From Deltaproteobacteria bacterium (GTDB lineage: Bacteria > Desulfobacterota_D > UBA1144 > Nemesobacterales > UBA2774), in contig JAJCZS010000009.1 of the NCBI GenBank assembly GCA_029262275.1, forward strand, positions 88,904 through 152,903: 64,000 bases of DNA, written 5' to 3'. The notes under the pieces were generated by a model that saw only the letters and a list, made by a program, of their open reading frames with translations, did not search any database and had not been told where the DNA came from. This document shows positions 20,184 through 28,912 of this stretch, piece by piece (positions within the stretch are counted from its first letter, which is position 1; every line of letters begins with the position of its first letter). The translations under genes were made by a program, and so were the position numbers.

Positions 20184-20954
20184 TTATTTAGGGAAAACAA
20201 ATACCCTCCCATTTTCTTTTTTAACAGTGACTGGGATTTCATAAGCAGAGCTAAGCAACTCGCTGTTTATAACCATCTCCGTAGTTCCTTGAGCCAATAC
20301 TTTGCCTTCTTTGAGTATGACAATTTCATCAAAGTAAAATAGTGAGGTGAAGATATCATGAGTAGCTGCGATTATTGATATTCCCCTTTCTTCTTTTAGC
20401 TCATTTAGAATGTTAATAATCTTGGTCCTATGCTTCACATCGAGATATGTAGCAGGTTCATCAAGGATCATAATCTCGGGTTCTTGCACAAGCCCTCTGG
20501 CAATAGATGCAAGCTGTCTTTCGCCTGAAGAGATTTCATTAATCAGTCGGTCTTTAAGATGTAATATTCCTACAGCTTGCAAAGCATTTTCAGCTATATC
20601 TCTATCTTTTTCTCTTTCAAATTCGAACCTGCCAATGTATGGCGCTCTCCCCATCAGCACTACTTCTTTGACTGTAAATGGAAAAGCAAACATAGGATCT
20701 TGAGGTATGTAGGCTATGCACTTAGCAATATCTCTTCTATCCATACTACTAAGCTCTTTGTCTTTAAATAGTGCTTTGCCAGTTTTTGGTTTGAGTACAC
20801 CGCAGAGAATTTTAAGCAGGGTTGATTTGCCAGCTCCGTTTGCTCCTAAAATCCCTAACATCTTGCCAGGGGAAATTGAGAGGTCTATTCCGTTTAGAAC
20901 CCGGGTCTCATTGTAAGAGAAACCAAGATTGGTGCAGTTAATTATTGTTGCCAT
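20184..20954 (-). CDS. btuD: Cobalamin ABC transporter ATP-binding protein
   Basis: Walker A GANGAGKSTLLK, ISSGERQLASIARGL signature, Walker B IMILDEPA. Confidence 0.9.
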   Translation of the reverse strand: MATIINCTNLGFSYNETRVLNGIDLSISPGKMLGILGANGAGKSTLLKILCGVLKPKTGKALFKDKELSSMDRRDIAKCIAYIPQDPMFAFPFTVKEVVLMGRAPYIGRFEFEREKDRDIAENALQAVGILHLKDRLINEISSGERQLASIARGLVQEPEIMILDEPATYLDVKHRTKIINILNELKEERGISIIAATHDIFTSLFYFDEIVILKEGKVLAQGTTEMVINSELLSSAYEIPVTVKKENGRVFVFPK

Positions 20955-21819
20955 ATTTTTCTTTTAGTTCAGGGTGTAGGGCTTCAGTTAATACTTGAGC
21001 CCCCTCTACAATTCTCTGGCTTGGGTGAAGCAGGACTTTGCTTGATAGAATGTAGACCTGCCCATTTTTTACAGCATCCACTTGGGTGAGATTCCCCCAT
21101 ATATCTATAATTTCTTTTTCTTTATCTGTTTTCTCATGGTTTATTTCGATTATGACTTCTGGATTAAAGTGATAAACAGCTTCTTTACTAATCTTAAGTG
21201 CAGTTCTTTCGTTCTTTACTACGTTTTGTCCCCCCGCCAGAGTGACGAGCTCATCAATATAATTATTTGTTCCTATAACATATATATCCTCAAGGGTTCC
21301 AGCATTTCTTCCTACAACTATTAAGGCTCTTTTTTTCTTAATGTTTTTAGTTAGTTCACTTATTTCATCAAGACTTGTTTGAATATAAAAGCTTAATTTT
21401 TTTGCTTCTTCCCTTTTCCCGAGTATTTCACCCATATCAGAAATTGCTTGCAATATGTCTTTAATTGAATCATTACTGTGAGCTGTGAATGTTTTAAGCC
21501 CAAGGTCTCTTATCTTCTTGCCAAATATAGCGTCCTGGTCTTTCATTAGCACTACAAGATCTGGCTTAAGCGCAAGGATTGCCTCATAGTTTGGGTTTAC
21601 CCAGCCGCCAATTTTAGGCAGATCTTTTGCCTCCGGTGGGTATTCATCATAAATAGTTACCCCCACCACATTTTCCCAGGCGTCCAGGCCATAAATAACT
21701 TGAGTGAGATTTGGAGATACAGAAACTATGCGTTTTGGCGTGTCTTCTGAGTAGCTCTTTAAGCTTATAAATAGGATTAATATTACTAATGAAAATCTAA
21801 ATAATATTGCTCGTGTCAT
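20938..21819 (-). CDS. btuF: Periplasmic cobalamin-binding protein BtuF-like
   Basis: Signal peptide; PKRIVSVSPNLTQVIYGLDAWENVVGVTIYDEYPPEAKDLPKIGGWVNPNYEAILALKPDLVV. Confidence 0.88.
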   Translation of the reverse strand: MTRAILFRFSLVILILFISLKSYSEDTPKRIVSVSPNLTQVIYGLDAWENVVGVTIYDEYPPEAKDLPKIGGWVNPNYEAILALKPDLVVLMKDQDAIFGKKIRDLGLKTFTAHSNDSIKDILQAISDMGEILGKREEAKKLSFYIQTSLDEISELTKNIKKKRALIVVGRNAGTLEDIYVIGTNNYIDELVTLAGGQNVVKNERTALKISKEAVYHFNPEVIIEINHEKTDKEKEIIDIWGNLTQVDAVKNGQVYILSSKVLLHPSQRIVEGAQVLTEALHPELKEKYGNNN

Positions 21820-21822
21820 TTT

Positions 21823-22770
21823 TTATCCCGAGAACAGCTCTAACTGCATGTAGTTTCTAAGATTAATAATCGATTCAGGAGGAGGACTATAGTTCCTAAT
21901 TACCTCTGGATGAATGGCTTTTGCAAGGATTTCAAGTCCGTCCACAATCCTGGGGCCAGGTCTGCTAAAATAAGAGTTTGCATCGACTATATAAATCTCT
22001 CCCCTATTTGTAGAAGGCAGTTCAAACCACTCGTCTTTGGAAGTTACTACATCAAGCTCGTTTATTGTTTTTTCTATATCAAAACCGCAGGGCATTATAA
22101 ATAGCATCTGGGGAGCAAAATCCACTATTTCTTCCCAAGTCACTTTAAAAGATGGCTCACCGGGTTTTCCTATACCATTGTCGCCACCCGCAATTTCTAC
22201 CATCTCAGGCACCCAGTGTCCACCCGTAAACGGGGGATCAAGCCACTCCAGGCAGAACACCCTTGGGCGGTCCCTTTCATTCTCTAGTTGAGATCTGATT
22301 TTGTTGACCCTTGCTCGAAGGCTATCTGTAATCTCCTTTGCTTTTTCTTGAGTTCCTGTGGCCTCACCGATTGTAGTTATCGTATCAAAAATTTCATCTA
22401 TGGTTGTAGGCTCAAGGGATATGATTTCGGGTGTGTGTCCAAGTACTTCTACAGCTTCCATAACTTGATTCCCGGAAACTGCACATACTTCGCATAGTTT
22501 CTGTGTCAATATGATATCTGGGTTAGCTTCCTTAAGCGCTTCTTTGTCCACAAGGTATGTGCTTTTCCCTTCTGCAGCATTCTTTGTAACTAGATCGTCT
22601 ATTTCTTTACTCGAGAGTTTTTTGTGATCAAGAAAGCTCATAATAACTACTTTCTTATCTTTAACCTCAGGCGGGTAGTTACATTCATGCGTTACGCCAA
22701 CGAGACTGTCACCCAGACCCAACTCATATACAATCTCTGTTGTACTTGGAAGAAATGAACAAATGCGCAT
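21823..22770 (-). CDS. BtuF-like cobalamin-binding protein without signal peptide
   Basis: MRICSFLPSTTEIVYELGLGDSLVGVTHECNYPPEV...; starts directly at the mature-type domain. Confidence 0.85.
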   Translation of the reverse strand: MRICSFLPSTTEIVYELGLGDSLVGVTHECNYPPEVKDKKVVIMSFLDHKKLSSKEIDDLVTKNAAEGKSTYLVDKEALKEANPDIILTQKLCEVCAVSGNQVMEAVEVLGHTPEIISLEPTTIDEIFDTITTIGEATGTQEKAKEITDSLRARVNKIRSQLENERDRPRVFCLEWLDPPFTGGHWVPEMVEIAGGDNGIGKPGEPSFKVTWEEIVDFAPQMLFIMPCGFDIEKTINELDVVTSKDEWFELPSTNRGEIYIVDANSYFSRPGPRIVDGLEILAKAIHPEVIRNYSPPPESIINLRNYMQLELFSG

Positions 22771-22794
22771 TGTTACGCCCCCATCATTTTATTG

Positions 22795-22827
22795 TTTAAG
22801 GAGAAGCAGAAGTTGCCTCTCCCTAAA
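22795..22827. repeat. 14-bp stem intercistronic hairpin (two G-U pairs, 5-nt loop)
   Basis: TTTAAGGAGAAGCA / TGCCTCTCCCTAAA arms. Confidence 0.6.
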
Positions 22828-22865
22828 CATTTATCATTAACCGTATTGGTTATTTATGCAAATCC

Positions 22866-24359
22866 TTACTGTGTCTGAAGAGTTGAATCGACAGACCCTA
22901 ACTGCTCGCTTATCCCGGTTATAAAGTAGATATCTGCTCCAGTAAAATCTATCCCAGATACCCCAGGTCTTATAGCGAGAGACTGTACTCCATCAAATAG
23001 TTGTGAATTAGGATCATCTCCTCTAATTCCAGCAGGGAAAGGAGTAATGTATGGAAACGGATCTGCTTGATCTGTATCAGTGTCCAAAACTGCAATCTGG
23101 TCTGAATTAAACAGAGTCGTAAAGAGATGGCCATCTTTTATGGCTATATCAGCAGTGTTATTTAGGCCACTTAGGTCTGTGATAATAATTGGATTCGAAG
23201 GGCCATTAACTACCGTGGCTAGAATAAGATCGACTTTTAAAAGCGCCCCCACAAGACCTAGTCCCATATAACCAAACCCGTCAGAGGTTGCTGTTAGATT
23301 ATTTGGCAGACAGACATTTGAATTTTGCTGGCTCAGTGGGATATCGATTGTAGTAATAATCGTATCAGTTGCAATATTAACAATGTCGATTGAAGGTGGA
23401 AAATCGAAATCGCATGAGAATTCAAATGTTTCAAAATCAAATAGTATATTTCCATTATTTAAAACAAATAGTTCCGGTTCAATAACTATCATGCTTGTGG
23501 TGTTGGAGCCAGATGCATCGATTGTGTCGATTAGCTGATTGCTAGTATTTAGTACTGATATAAAACCATTTCCATTGGGGCTAAAGTTCTCATCTAGGTT
23601 ATTGTTAGAGATATACACTTTATTGCCTACAATTTTTACTCCAGCTGGTTCTTCAAATGTATTTGAAGGCACATTAACTACATTTTGGCATGGCACTGTG
23701 GTTCCCTGATCTTCAGCGCTAACAATTAATGTTTCACAATTGCCATTCTGGATATTTACAACAGCTACACTTTGACCGGAGTTGTTCGCTACATATGCCT
23801 GATTTGATCCAAAGAAATCCATTGAGATTGGGTTTGAGCCAGGAGGAACTACAATTGTTAGTAGTTGTTGCGGTGGATTCTGATTGATATCGAATACTTG
23901 AATATTGTTTGAGAACCCATTAATTACATAGGCTCTGTTATCTCTTATTTTGATATCTGCTGGTACTGATCCTAGAGTTGCTAGATTACGCTCTACAGCA
24001 TTTCTTAACAGAGTTACTCCTATAACAATATCTGTTACTGTGTTTCCGTTATTGGTAACGACAATTCGAAATATATCGCTTGTATTTGCTATAAAAGTAG
24101 GATCAAAGCTGCCGTCAGCAAGGCCCTGGGTTACTTGAATCTCTTGCGTGCTAAGATTTGTAACTGTAACAGTGCTTCCGGGTGGGACTGATCCTTCTGT
24201 CCCGCCTACTTTAATGGTTTGGTTTTGCCCAGCTCTCTCAGCAATGGCCAAGATGTCGCCTGTCGGAACAAAACCGCCTCCACCACTTCCTCCACTATCA
24301 CAGCCTATAAACATTGCTCCAAAAAGACTAAAAAATAATACTGTTAATAATATTCTCAT
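22866..24359 (-). CDS. Putative beta-propeller (YVTN/YncE-like) lipoprotein in the cobalamin operon
   Basis: Lipobox FIGC followed by Gly-rich linker; blade-like repeats NRAYVINGFSNNIQVFDI, NQAYVANNSGQSVAVVNI, NKVYISNNNL...GFISVLNT. Confidence 0.75.
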   Translation of the reverse strand: MRILLTVLFFSLFGAMFIGCDSGGSGGGGFVPTGDILAIAERAGQNQTIKVGGTEGSVPPGSTVTVTNLSTQEIQVTQGLADGSFDPTFIANTSDIFRIVVTNNGNTVTDIVIGVTLLRNAVERNLATLGSVPADIKIRDNRAYVINGFSNNIQVFDINQNPPQQLLTIVVPPGSNPISMDFFGSNQAYVANNSGQSVAVVNIQNGNCETLIVSAEDQGTTVPCQNVVNVPSNTFEEPAGVKIVGNKVYISNNNLDENFSPNGNGFISVLNTSNQLIDTIDASGSNTTSMIVIEPELFVLNNGNILFDFETFEFSCDFDFPPSIDIVNIATDTIITTIDIPLSQQNSNVCLPNNLTATSDGFGYMGLGLVGALLKVDLILATVVNGPSNPIIITDLSGLNNTADIAIKDGHLFTTLFNSDQIAVLDTDTDQADPFPYITPFPAGIRGDDPNSQLFDGVQSLAIRPGVSGIDFTGADIYFITGISEQLGSVDSTLQTQ

Positions 24360-24392
24360 TGCACAATCCTCCTTTTTGTTTTCATTAGTTTT

Positions 24393-26276
24393 CTATTTAT
24401 CAAAGTTTATCCCTGCTGTTACAAAAAATGTTCTTCCTGGAAGAGGGAAATCTAAAGCATCCCTAACATCTAAATTGTTAAAGAGGTTTTTAACCTCAAA
24501 AGATGCAAAAACTTTCTTCCATTCACCCTTAACACCAATATTGTGAGTTGTTCTTGGATCGGTGCTGCGAGCATTGGGGAAAGCGTTGAGCGGTATGCTG
24601 TCGACATAATGCGATTCCCAGAATACGGCAACTATGTCATGGCTTAGAACACCTCTGAAGTCGAATTTGTTGCGCGGTCTACCTGGAAGCTGAGCGCCAG
24701 TGTCTTCAACTTCACCGTCTAGGAATGTGTAGGCGCCATATAGTTCAAGAAAGTCAAAAGGTCTAAGAATTAATGTGGTTTCTACTCCCTGCTCATCAAC
24801 ATTTCCTATGTTTTGTGGCTCAATCCTCTGAGCGCTTACAAACACAAATAGAATTAAATCATCGATGTGGCTTCTAAAATATGTAACCTCAAGAGCGGCC
24901 TTAGGGTGTGACAGCAATACTCCAATATCAAAATCATATGCCGTCTCAGGTTTTAAATCAGGGTTGCCTCCGATGAATCCTTCCTCGGGGAAAAACAGCT
25001 CCCCAAAACTTGGAGCCCTAAATGATCTGCCAAGGTTAGTTTTAAACGAAAGGTATTTCTTTGGAGAAACAACGATTCCTAATCTCGGAGAAAACCCAAC
25101 ATCAGTAGTAGTCTCGTTTTGCTGGGTTGACCATACATCAAGTCGCACCACAGGGTTAATAAGAAGAATTTCATCGAAGAAAGTTATTTCATCACTTGCA
25201 AAGGCGCTGTAAGTGAAACGCTTGGGGTTATTAAAATCATCGTCGCTTAGGAATTCTCCTCTTGCCTCAGTTGCAACAGTGATTGTCTGATTGTAGGGTG
25301 CGAACCAAGTCAATTTGGGATTGATTCCAAAAGCATATGTTTTGCTAAGCGTGTCTATGGGGACGCCTATTGTTGGGGTGGGGTTCTTAAATTTAAGATC
25401 ATCAAACCTATTGTATAAAGTTATATCAAGGTCCAACTCGGGCTTGATAAACCTCTCTTTTGATATATTTACACTTGTAAGGTTTCTTAAATCCTTCTGA
25501 TTGGCGTTTGGCTGTTGAAACTCACCAAGACCAGGAACTCCTCTGTTATCATAGAAGAACTCGTTTAGTAAACTAACTTCCCAACCGTTATCAAAATCAT
25601 AAGCTGCTTTAGCTAAAAAACTCTCTGAGTGAAAATCGTTATTAATTCTTTTAAGTGTGAGGTCATTTACAGATTTGAATTTAAAATCTCCCTCGCTCTG
25701 AGCATGAGCAAAAGAGAGTAGATAACTAAAGTTTCCAATTTTCTGTGCTCTTCCAACATTGAGGTTAAAGGTCTCATATGAACCATAGGTCGCAGAGCCA
25801 AAAGTAAAAGGCTCATCAGTGGGTTTGGTTACAATATTTACCACTCCACCAAGAGCATCTGTGCCCGCAAAGGCAGATGCGCCGCCACGTATTACTTCAA
25901 ATCTGTCAACATAACCTACTGGAATTGTTGAGAGATCTACTCCTCCACCAATGGGATTGTTTAATCTTACGCCGTCTAGCAGAATTACAACTTGATCGTT
26001 TGATGACCCGCGGATGGATAGAGTTTTTAACTGGCCGAAACCGCCAAAGTCTCTTACTACTACTCCCGGTGAGAAGGACAGAAGTTCTGCTGCAGTCTTA
26101 TATTCACCCTTGTAGTTCTCAAGCTCTATTACAGTGGAAAACGCGGAGGGGTAGTTAAGAGGAGGCTCAATAGGCGTGTCCTCAACTATTACTGTATCTA
26201 GAGTTGGATCCTCATTTTCCTGAGCTATTGCAAATGATACAAAGAAAATTAGGAATGCAGATAGGAAATATCTAAT
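24393..26276 (-). CDS. btuB: TonB-dependent cobalamin receptor BtuB, apparent ATT start
   Basis: ORF track begins at an internal GTG (25844). In-frame upstream sequence encodes IRYFLSAFLIFFVSFAIAQENEDPTLDTVIVEDTP...RDFGGFGQLKTLSIRGSSNDQVVILLDGVRLN...RGGASAFAGTDALGGVVNIVTKP (signal peptide and plug). TAA immediately precedes ATT; GGAGG 9 nt upstream. Confidence 0.85.
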   Translation of the reverse strand: MRYFLSAFLIFFVSFAIAQENEDPTLDTVIVEDTPIEPPLNYPSAFSTVIELENYKGEYKTAAELLSFSPGVVVRDFGGFGQLKTLSIRGSSNDQVVILLDGVRLNNPIGGGVDLSTIPVGYVDRFEVIRGGASAFAGTDALGGVVNIVTKPTDEPFTFGSATYGSYETFNLNVGRAQKIGNFSYLLSFAHAQSEGDFKFKSVNDLTLKRINNDFHSESFLAKAAYDFDNGWEVSLLNEFFYDNRGVPGLGEFQQPNANQKDLRNLTSVNISKERFIKPELDLDITLYNRFDDLKFKNPTPTIGVPIDTLSKTYAFGINPKLTWFAPYNQTITVATEARGEFLSDDDFNNPKRFTYSAFASDEITFFDEILLINPVVRLDVWSTQQNETTTDVGFSPRLGIVVSPKKYLSFKTNLGRSFRAPSFGELFFPEEGFIGGNPDLKPETAYDFDIGVLLSHPKAALEVTYFRSHIDDLILFVFVSAQRIEPQNIGNVDEQGVETTLILRPFDFLELYGAYTFLDGEVEDTGAQLPGRPRNKFDFRGVLSHDIVAVFWESHYVDSIPLNAFPNARSTDPRTTHNIGVKGEWKKVFASFEVKNLFNNLDVRDALDFPLPGRTFFVTAGINFDK

Positions 26277-26284
26277 TTATGAAG

Positions 26285-26312
26285 ACCTCCGGTTATCTAA
26301 GTAACCGGGAGG
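26285..26312 (-). promoter_or_regulatory. SD-sequestering hairpin (riboswitch expression platform)
   Basis: Minus strand CCTCCCGGTTA-cttaga-TAACCGGAGG; the 3' arm contains the btuB GGAGG SD. Confidence 0.7.
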
Positions 26313-26372
26313 CGGAATGTGTTTAATACCCATTTACCTTCTCCCCCCGAAGAAAAGTAAAATCTAAGTACT

Positions 26373-26531
26373 AGGCAGGTGTTCTGGCTTGTAGCCTCGG
26401 GTCTCCTTTGCGCCTTCCCAGAATTTCTTCCAGTGGCATATTGCAAAGGACTTTATGGACTACTTACAGCAGCGAGTGGGCTGCACCGGATTCACACCGG
26501 ATTTCCCTTTTTATGCTTTAATGCAACCTCG
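26373..26531 (-). promoter_or_regulatory. Cobalamin (AdoCbl) riboswitch
   Basis: Minus strand: GAGGTTGCAT...CCGGTGTGAATCCGGTGCAGCCC...ATGCCACTGG (B12 box)...GGGAAGGCGCAAAGGAGACCCGAGGC...AAGCCAGAACACCTGCC. Confidence 0.95.
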
Positions 26532-26613
26532 TACAATAAATTTTAAAAGATCTATAAAACAGAATTTACATAATAACTCTTAAATCGTTTGCGTGTCAAG
26601 ACGGACTTCAAAT

Positions 26614-27636
26614 TCATCCGATATTTGGAATGACCTCTTTGCCAAATGTCTCGATTAGATTTGAGATTAGTTCATGAGTCGCCTGAGGAAATACCATTCG
26701 GCATGATATATAGTTGATTCCAAGCTCATCTCTATACATCTCTATCTCTTCAATACAGTCCTTGGGTGTTCCAATTATGAAACGTTCCTCCGCAAGATGC
26801 TCAAACAGCGGGTCATCTAAATCCTTTAACTGCTGTCCCCTAACAAACATCTTTACACCAAGGGTGAAGTAGAATTTGTACATACTAATTATGAATTTGT
26901 TTCCACCTTCGACAGCTTCATCTCTATTGGATGCTACAAAAGTTTCTCTAAGTAGTATGTGCTCTACAGCGTTTGGATCTCTGCCAGCTTTCTGGGCTTC
27001 GTCGTTATAATAACCAAGTGTATCCCGGACCATGTCTACCGTCCTTCCTGGGCCAATTAGAAGCGGATAACCATATCTGCCTGCACGTCTTATGGCCGGT
27101 TCTTCAAATGCGCCTACATAAAGTGGGATAGGGTGCTGCACTGGTTTAGGGGTAAGGGTAGTATTTTCAAGACTATGTCTTTTGCCCTCATATGAAAACT
27201 GCTCTCCAGATAAAGCTTTTTCCAGTACTTCTATTCCCTCATCCATTCTAGAGGGTCTTTGTTTCATCGGCACGCCCATTCCTTCAAACTCTTCTTTTCT
27301 GTAGCCAAGCACTACACCTAGGTCGAACCTTCCATTGGAAATGTTGTCTACCACAGCTGCGTCCTCTGCAACTCTCACAGGGTTATGAAGAGGAAGAATA
27401 ATTCCTGAGGAACCTATTCTAATTTTGGAGGTTACAGCTGCCATGGCTCCTGCAATAACTGCGGGTGAAGGGCAGTAACCATCTTCTAGGAAATGATGCT
27501 CTGAAATCCATGCCGAATCAAAGTTGACCTCTTCAGCTAATTTAACCTGCTCGAGAGTATTTTTATAAAGTTCAGGATGAGTATAGCTAAGCTCAGGATG
27601 GGTTTGCATACCAAAAAGACCAATGCCAAATTTCAT
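26614..27636 (-). CDS. LLM-class flavin-dependent oxidoreductase
   Basis: SAWISEHHFLEDGYCPSP, LGVVLGYRKEEFEGMG; paralogue of the 2596-3621 gene. Confidence 0.9.
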   Translation of the reverse strand: MKFGIGLFGMQTHPELSYTHPELYKNTLEQVKLAEEVNFDSAWISEHHFLEDGYCPSPAVIAGAMAAVTSKIRIGSSGIILPLHNPVRVAEDAAVVDNISNGRFDLGVVLGYRKEEFEGMGVPMKQRPSRMDEGIEVLEKALSGEQFSYEGKRHSLENTTLTPKPVQHPIPLYVGAFEEPAIRRAGRYGYPLLIGPGRTVDMVRDTLGYYNDEAQKAGRDPNAVEHILLRETFVASNRDEAVEGGNKFIISMYKFYFTLGVKMFVRGQQLKDLDDPLFEHLAEERFIIGTPKDCIEEIEMYRDELGINYISCRMVFPQATHELISNLIETFGKEVIPNIG

Positions 27637-27801
27637 GGATATATCCTCCTTCTTATATTGAGGATAAGAATTATAACATCAATCTTTGATCGAATTCTAT
27701 AAAATCACATATCATAATTCTATTTATTGAACAGTGGGTATTGTGTTTTATACGCGCATATGTTTATAATGAGTGGAATAATTAATCAAAGAGGTGTCAA
27801 A

Positions 27802-28854
27802 ATGGCTCAAGGTGTAAAATTTGGACTTGCCGCTCCCATGCCGGGAGCTGATTTGGATGGATTGATAGACTTTTCAGTGAAAGCGGACGAGCTGGGTTTT
27901 GATGGTGTCTGGTTTCCTGATCATGTTGTATTTGTATCTCCTACTGAGGCTCACGAAGCCTGGACAGTGGCAACTGCTGCAGCAATGAAAACAAGCAATA
28001 TTAGTTTAGGAACAGTATCGGATCCACATAGAATGCATCCAGCAGTATTTGCTCAAAGACTGGCCACGATTGACCATATTTCAAAGGGTAGAGTTAAGCT
28101 TACTCTTGGAGTTGGTGAATCCATGAACCTGGACGCCTATGGAATCGGTTGGAATAGACCTCTTGCGAGATTAAGAGAGGCGATGACTGTTATGCAGAAG
28201 CTATGGGCAACAGAAGGGCCTTGCGATTATGAAGGTGAGTTCTTTAAGCTAAAAGAAGCATTTTTACAGGTAAAGCCTTATCAAAGAAACAGAATACCTA
28301 TCTATATGGCTACCCACGGTCCCAAGGGGCTCAAGCTCACAGGTGAGTTGGGAGACGGATGGCTTCCATTCGATCTAACTCCTGATCTTTATGCACGGTA
28401 TCTTGCGATTCTTAAAGAAGGAGCCGATGGTGTAGGGCGTAGTGTAGACGAGATTGATTTAGGACTATGGGTGTTTACATCTCTTGGAGAAAATGAGGAT
28501 GAAGCTTATAAAACCCTAGAGCCGTTTAAATATGTTCTCTGTATGCAGGACCAGCTCAAAAATGCCGGATACGATGTAGATATTCCCGAGGAGTACCAAG
28601 GACTCGACTATTTCAATATTATTCCTCAGGATGAAGAAGGCAGGAAAAAATTCAGAGAATTGGGCCAGTTCTTCCCTAGAGAGGCCATTATAGATTTCAC
28701 TATTACAGGATCAAAACAAGATTGTATCAAAAAAATTGAGAAGTTCATTGATGCCGGTGTAAGGAACTTTGTACTTTTCTATAGGTTTAGCCCAGATCCT
28801 GCACTAGCACTTGAAACTTACGCTAAGGAAATCATTCCTTACTTCAAAGGGTAA
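27802..28854 (+). CDS. LLM-class (possibly F420-dependent) oxidoreductase
   Basis: MAQGVKFGLAAPMPGADLDGLIDFSVKADELGFDGVWFPDHV; GRVKLTLGVGESMN; start moved from 27727 to ATG after GAGGTG. Confidence 0.88.
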   Translation: MAQGVKFGLAAPMPGADLDGLIDFSVKADELGFDGVWFPDHVVFVSPTEAHEAWTVATAAAMKTSNISLGTVSDPHRMHPAVFAQRLATIDHISKGRVKLTLGVGESMNLDAYGIGWNRPLARLREAMTVMQKLWATEGPCDYEGEFFKLKEAFLQVKPYQRNRIPIYMATHGPKGLKLTGELGDGWLPFDLTPDLYARYLAILKEGADGVGRSVDEIDLGLWVFTSLGENEDEAYKTLEPFKYVLCMQDQLKNAGYDVDIPEEYQGLDYFNIIPQDEEGRKKFRELGQFFPREAIIDFTITGSKQDCIKKIEKFIDAGVRNFVLFYRFSPDPALALETYAKEIIPYFKG

Positions 28855-28883
28855 CATTCGCTACTAATTAGAAAATAAATTGG

Positions 28884-28912
28884 GGGCGATTTTGTTTAGT
28901 CGCCCTTTTTTA
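28884..28912 (+). terminator. Rho-independent terminator
   Basis: GGGCGA-TTTTGTTTAG-TCGCCC followed by TTTTTT. Confidence 0.85.

Noticed and set aside
25877-26158. 93-aa plus-strand ORF in the apparent gap before btuB
   Set aside because: Opposite strand encodes the btuB plug domain; the gap is an artefact of the missing canonical start.
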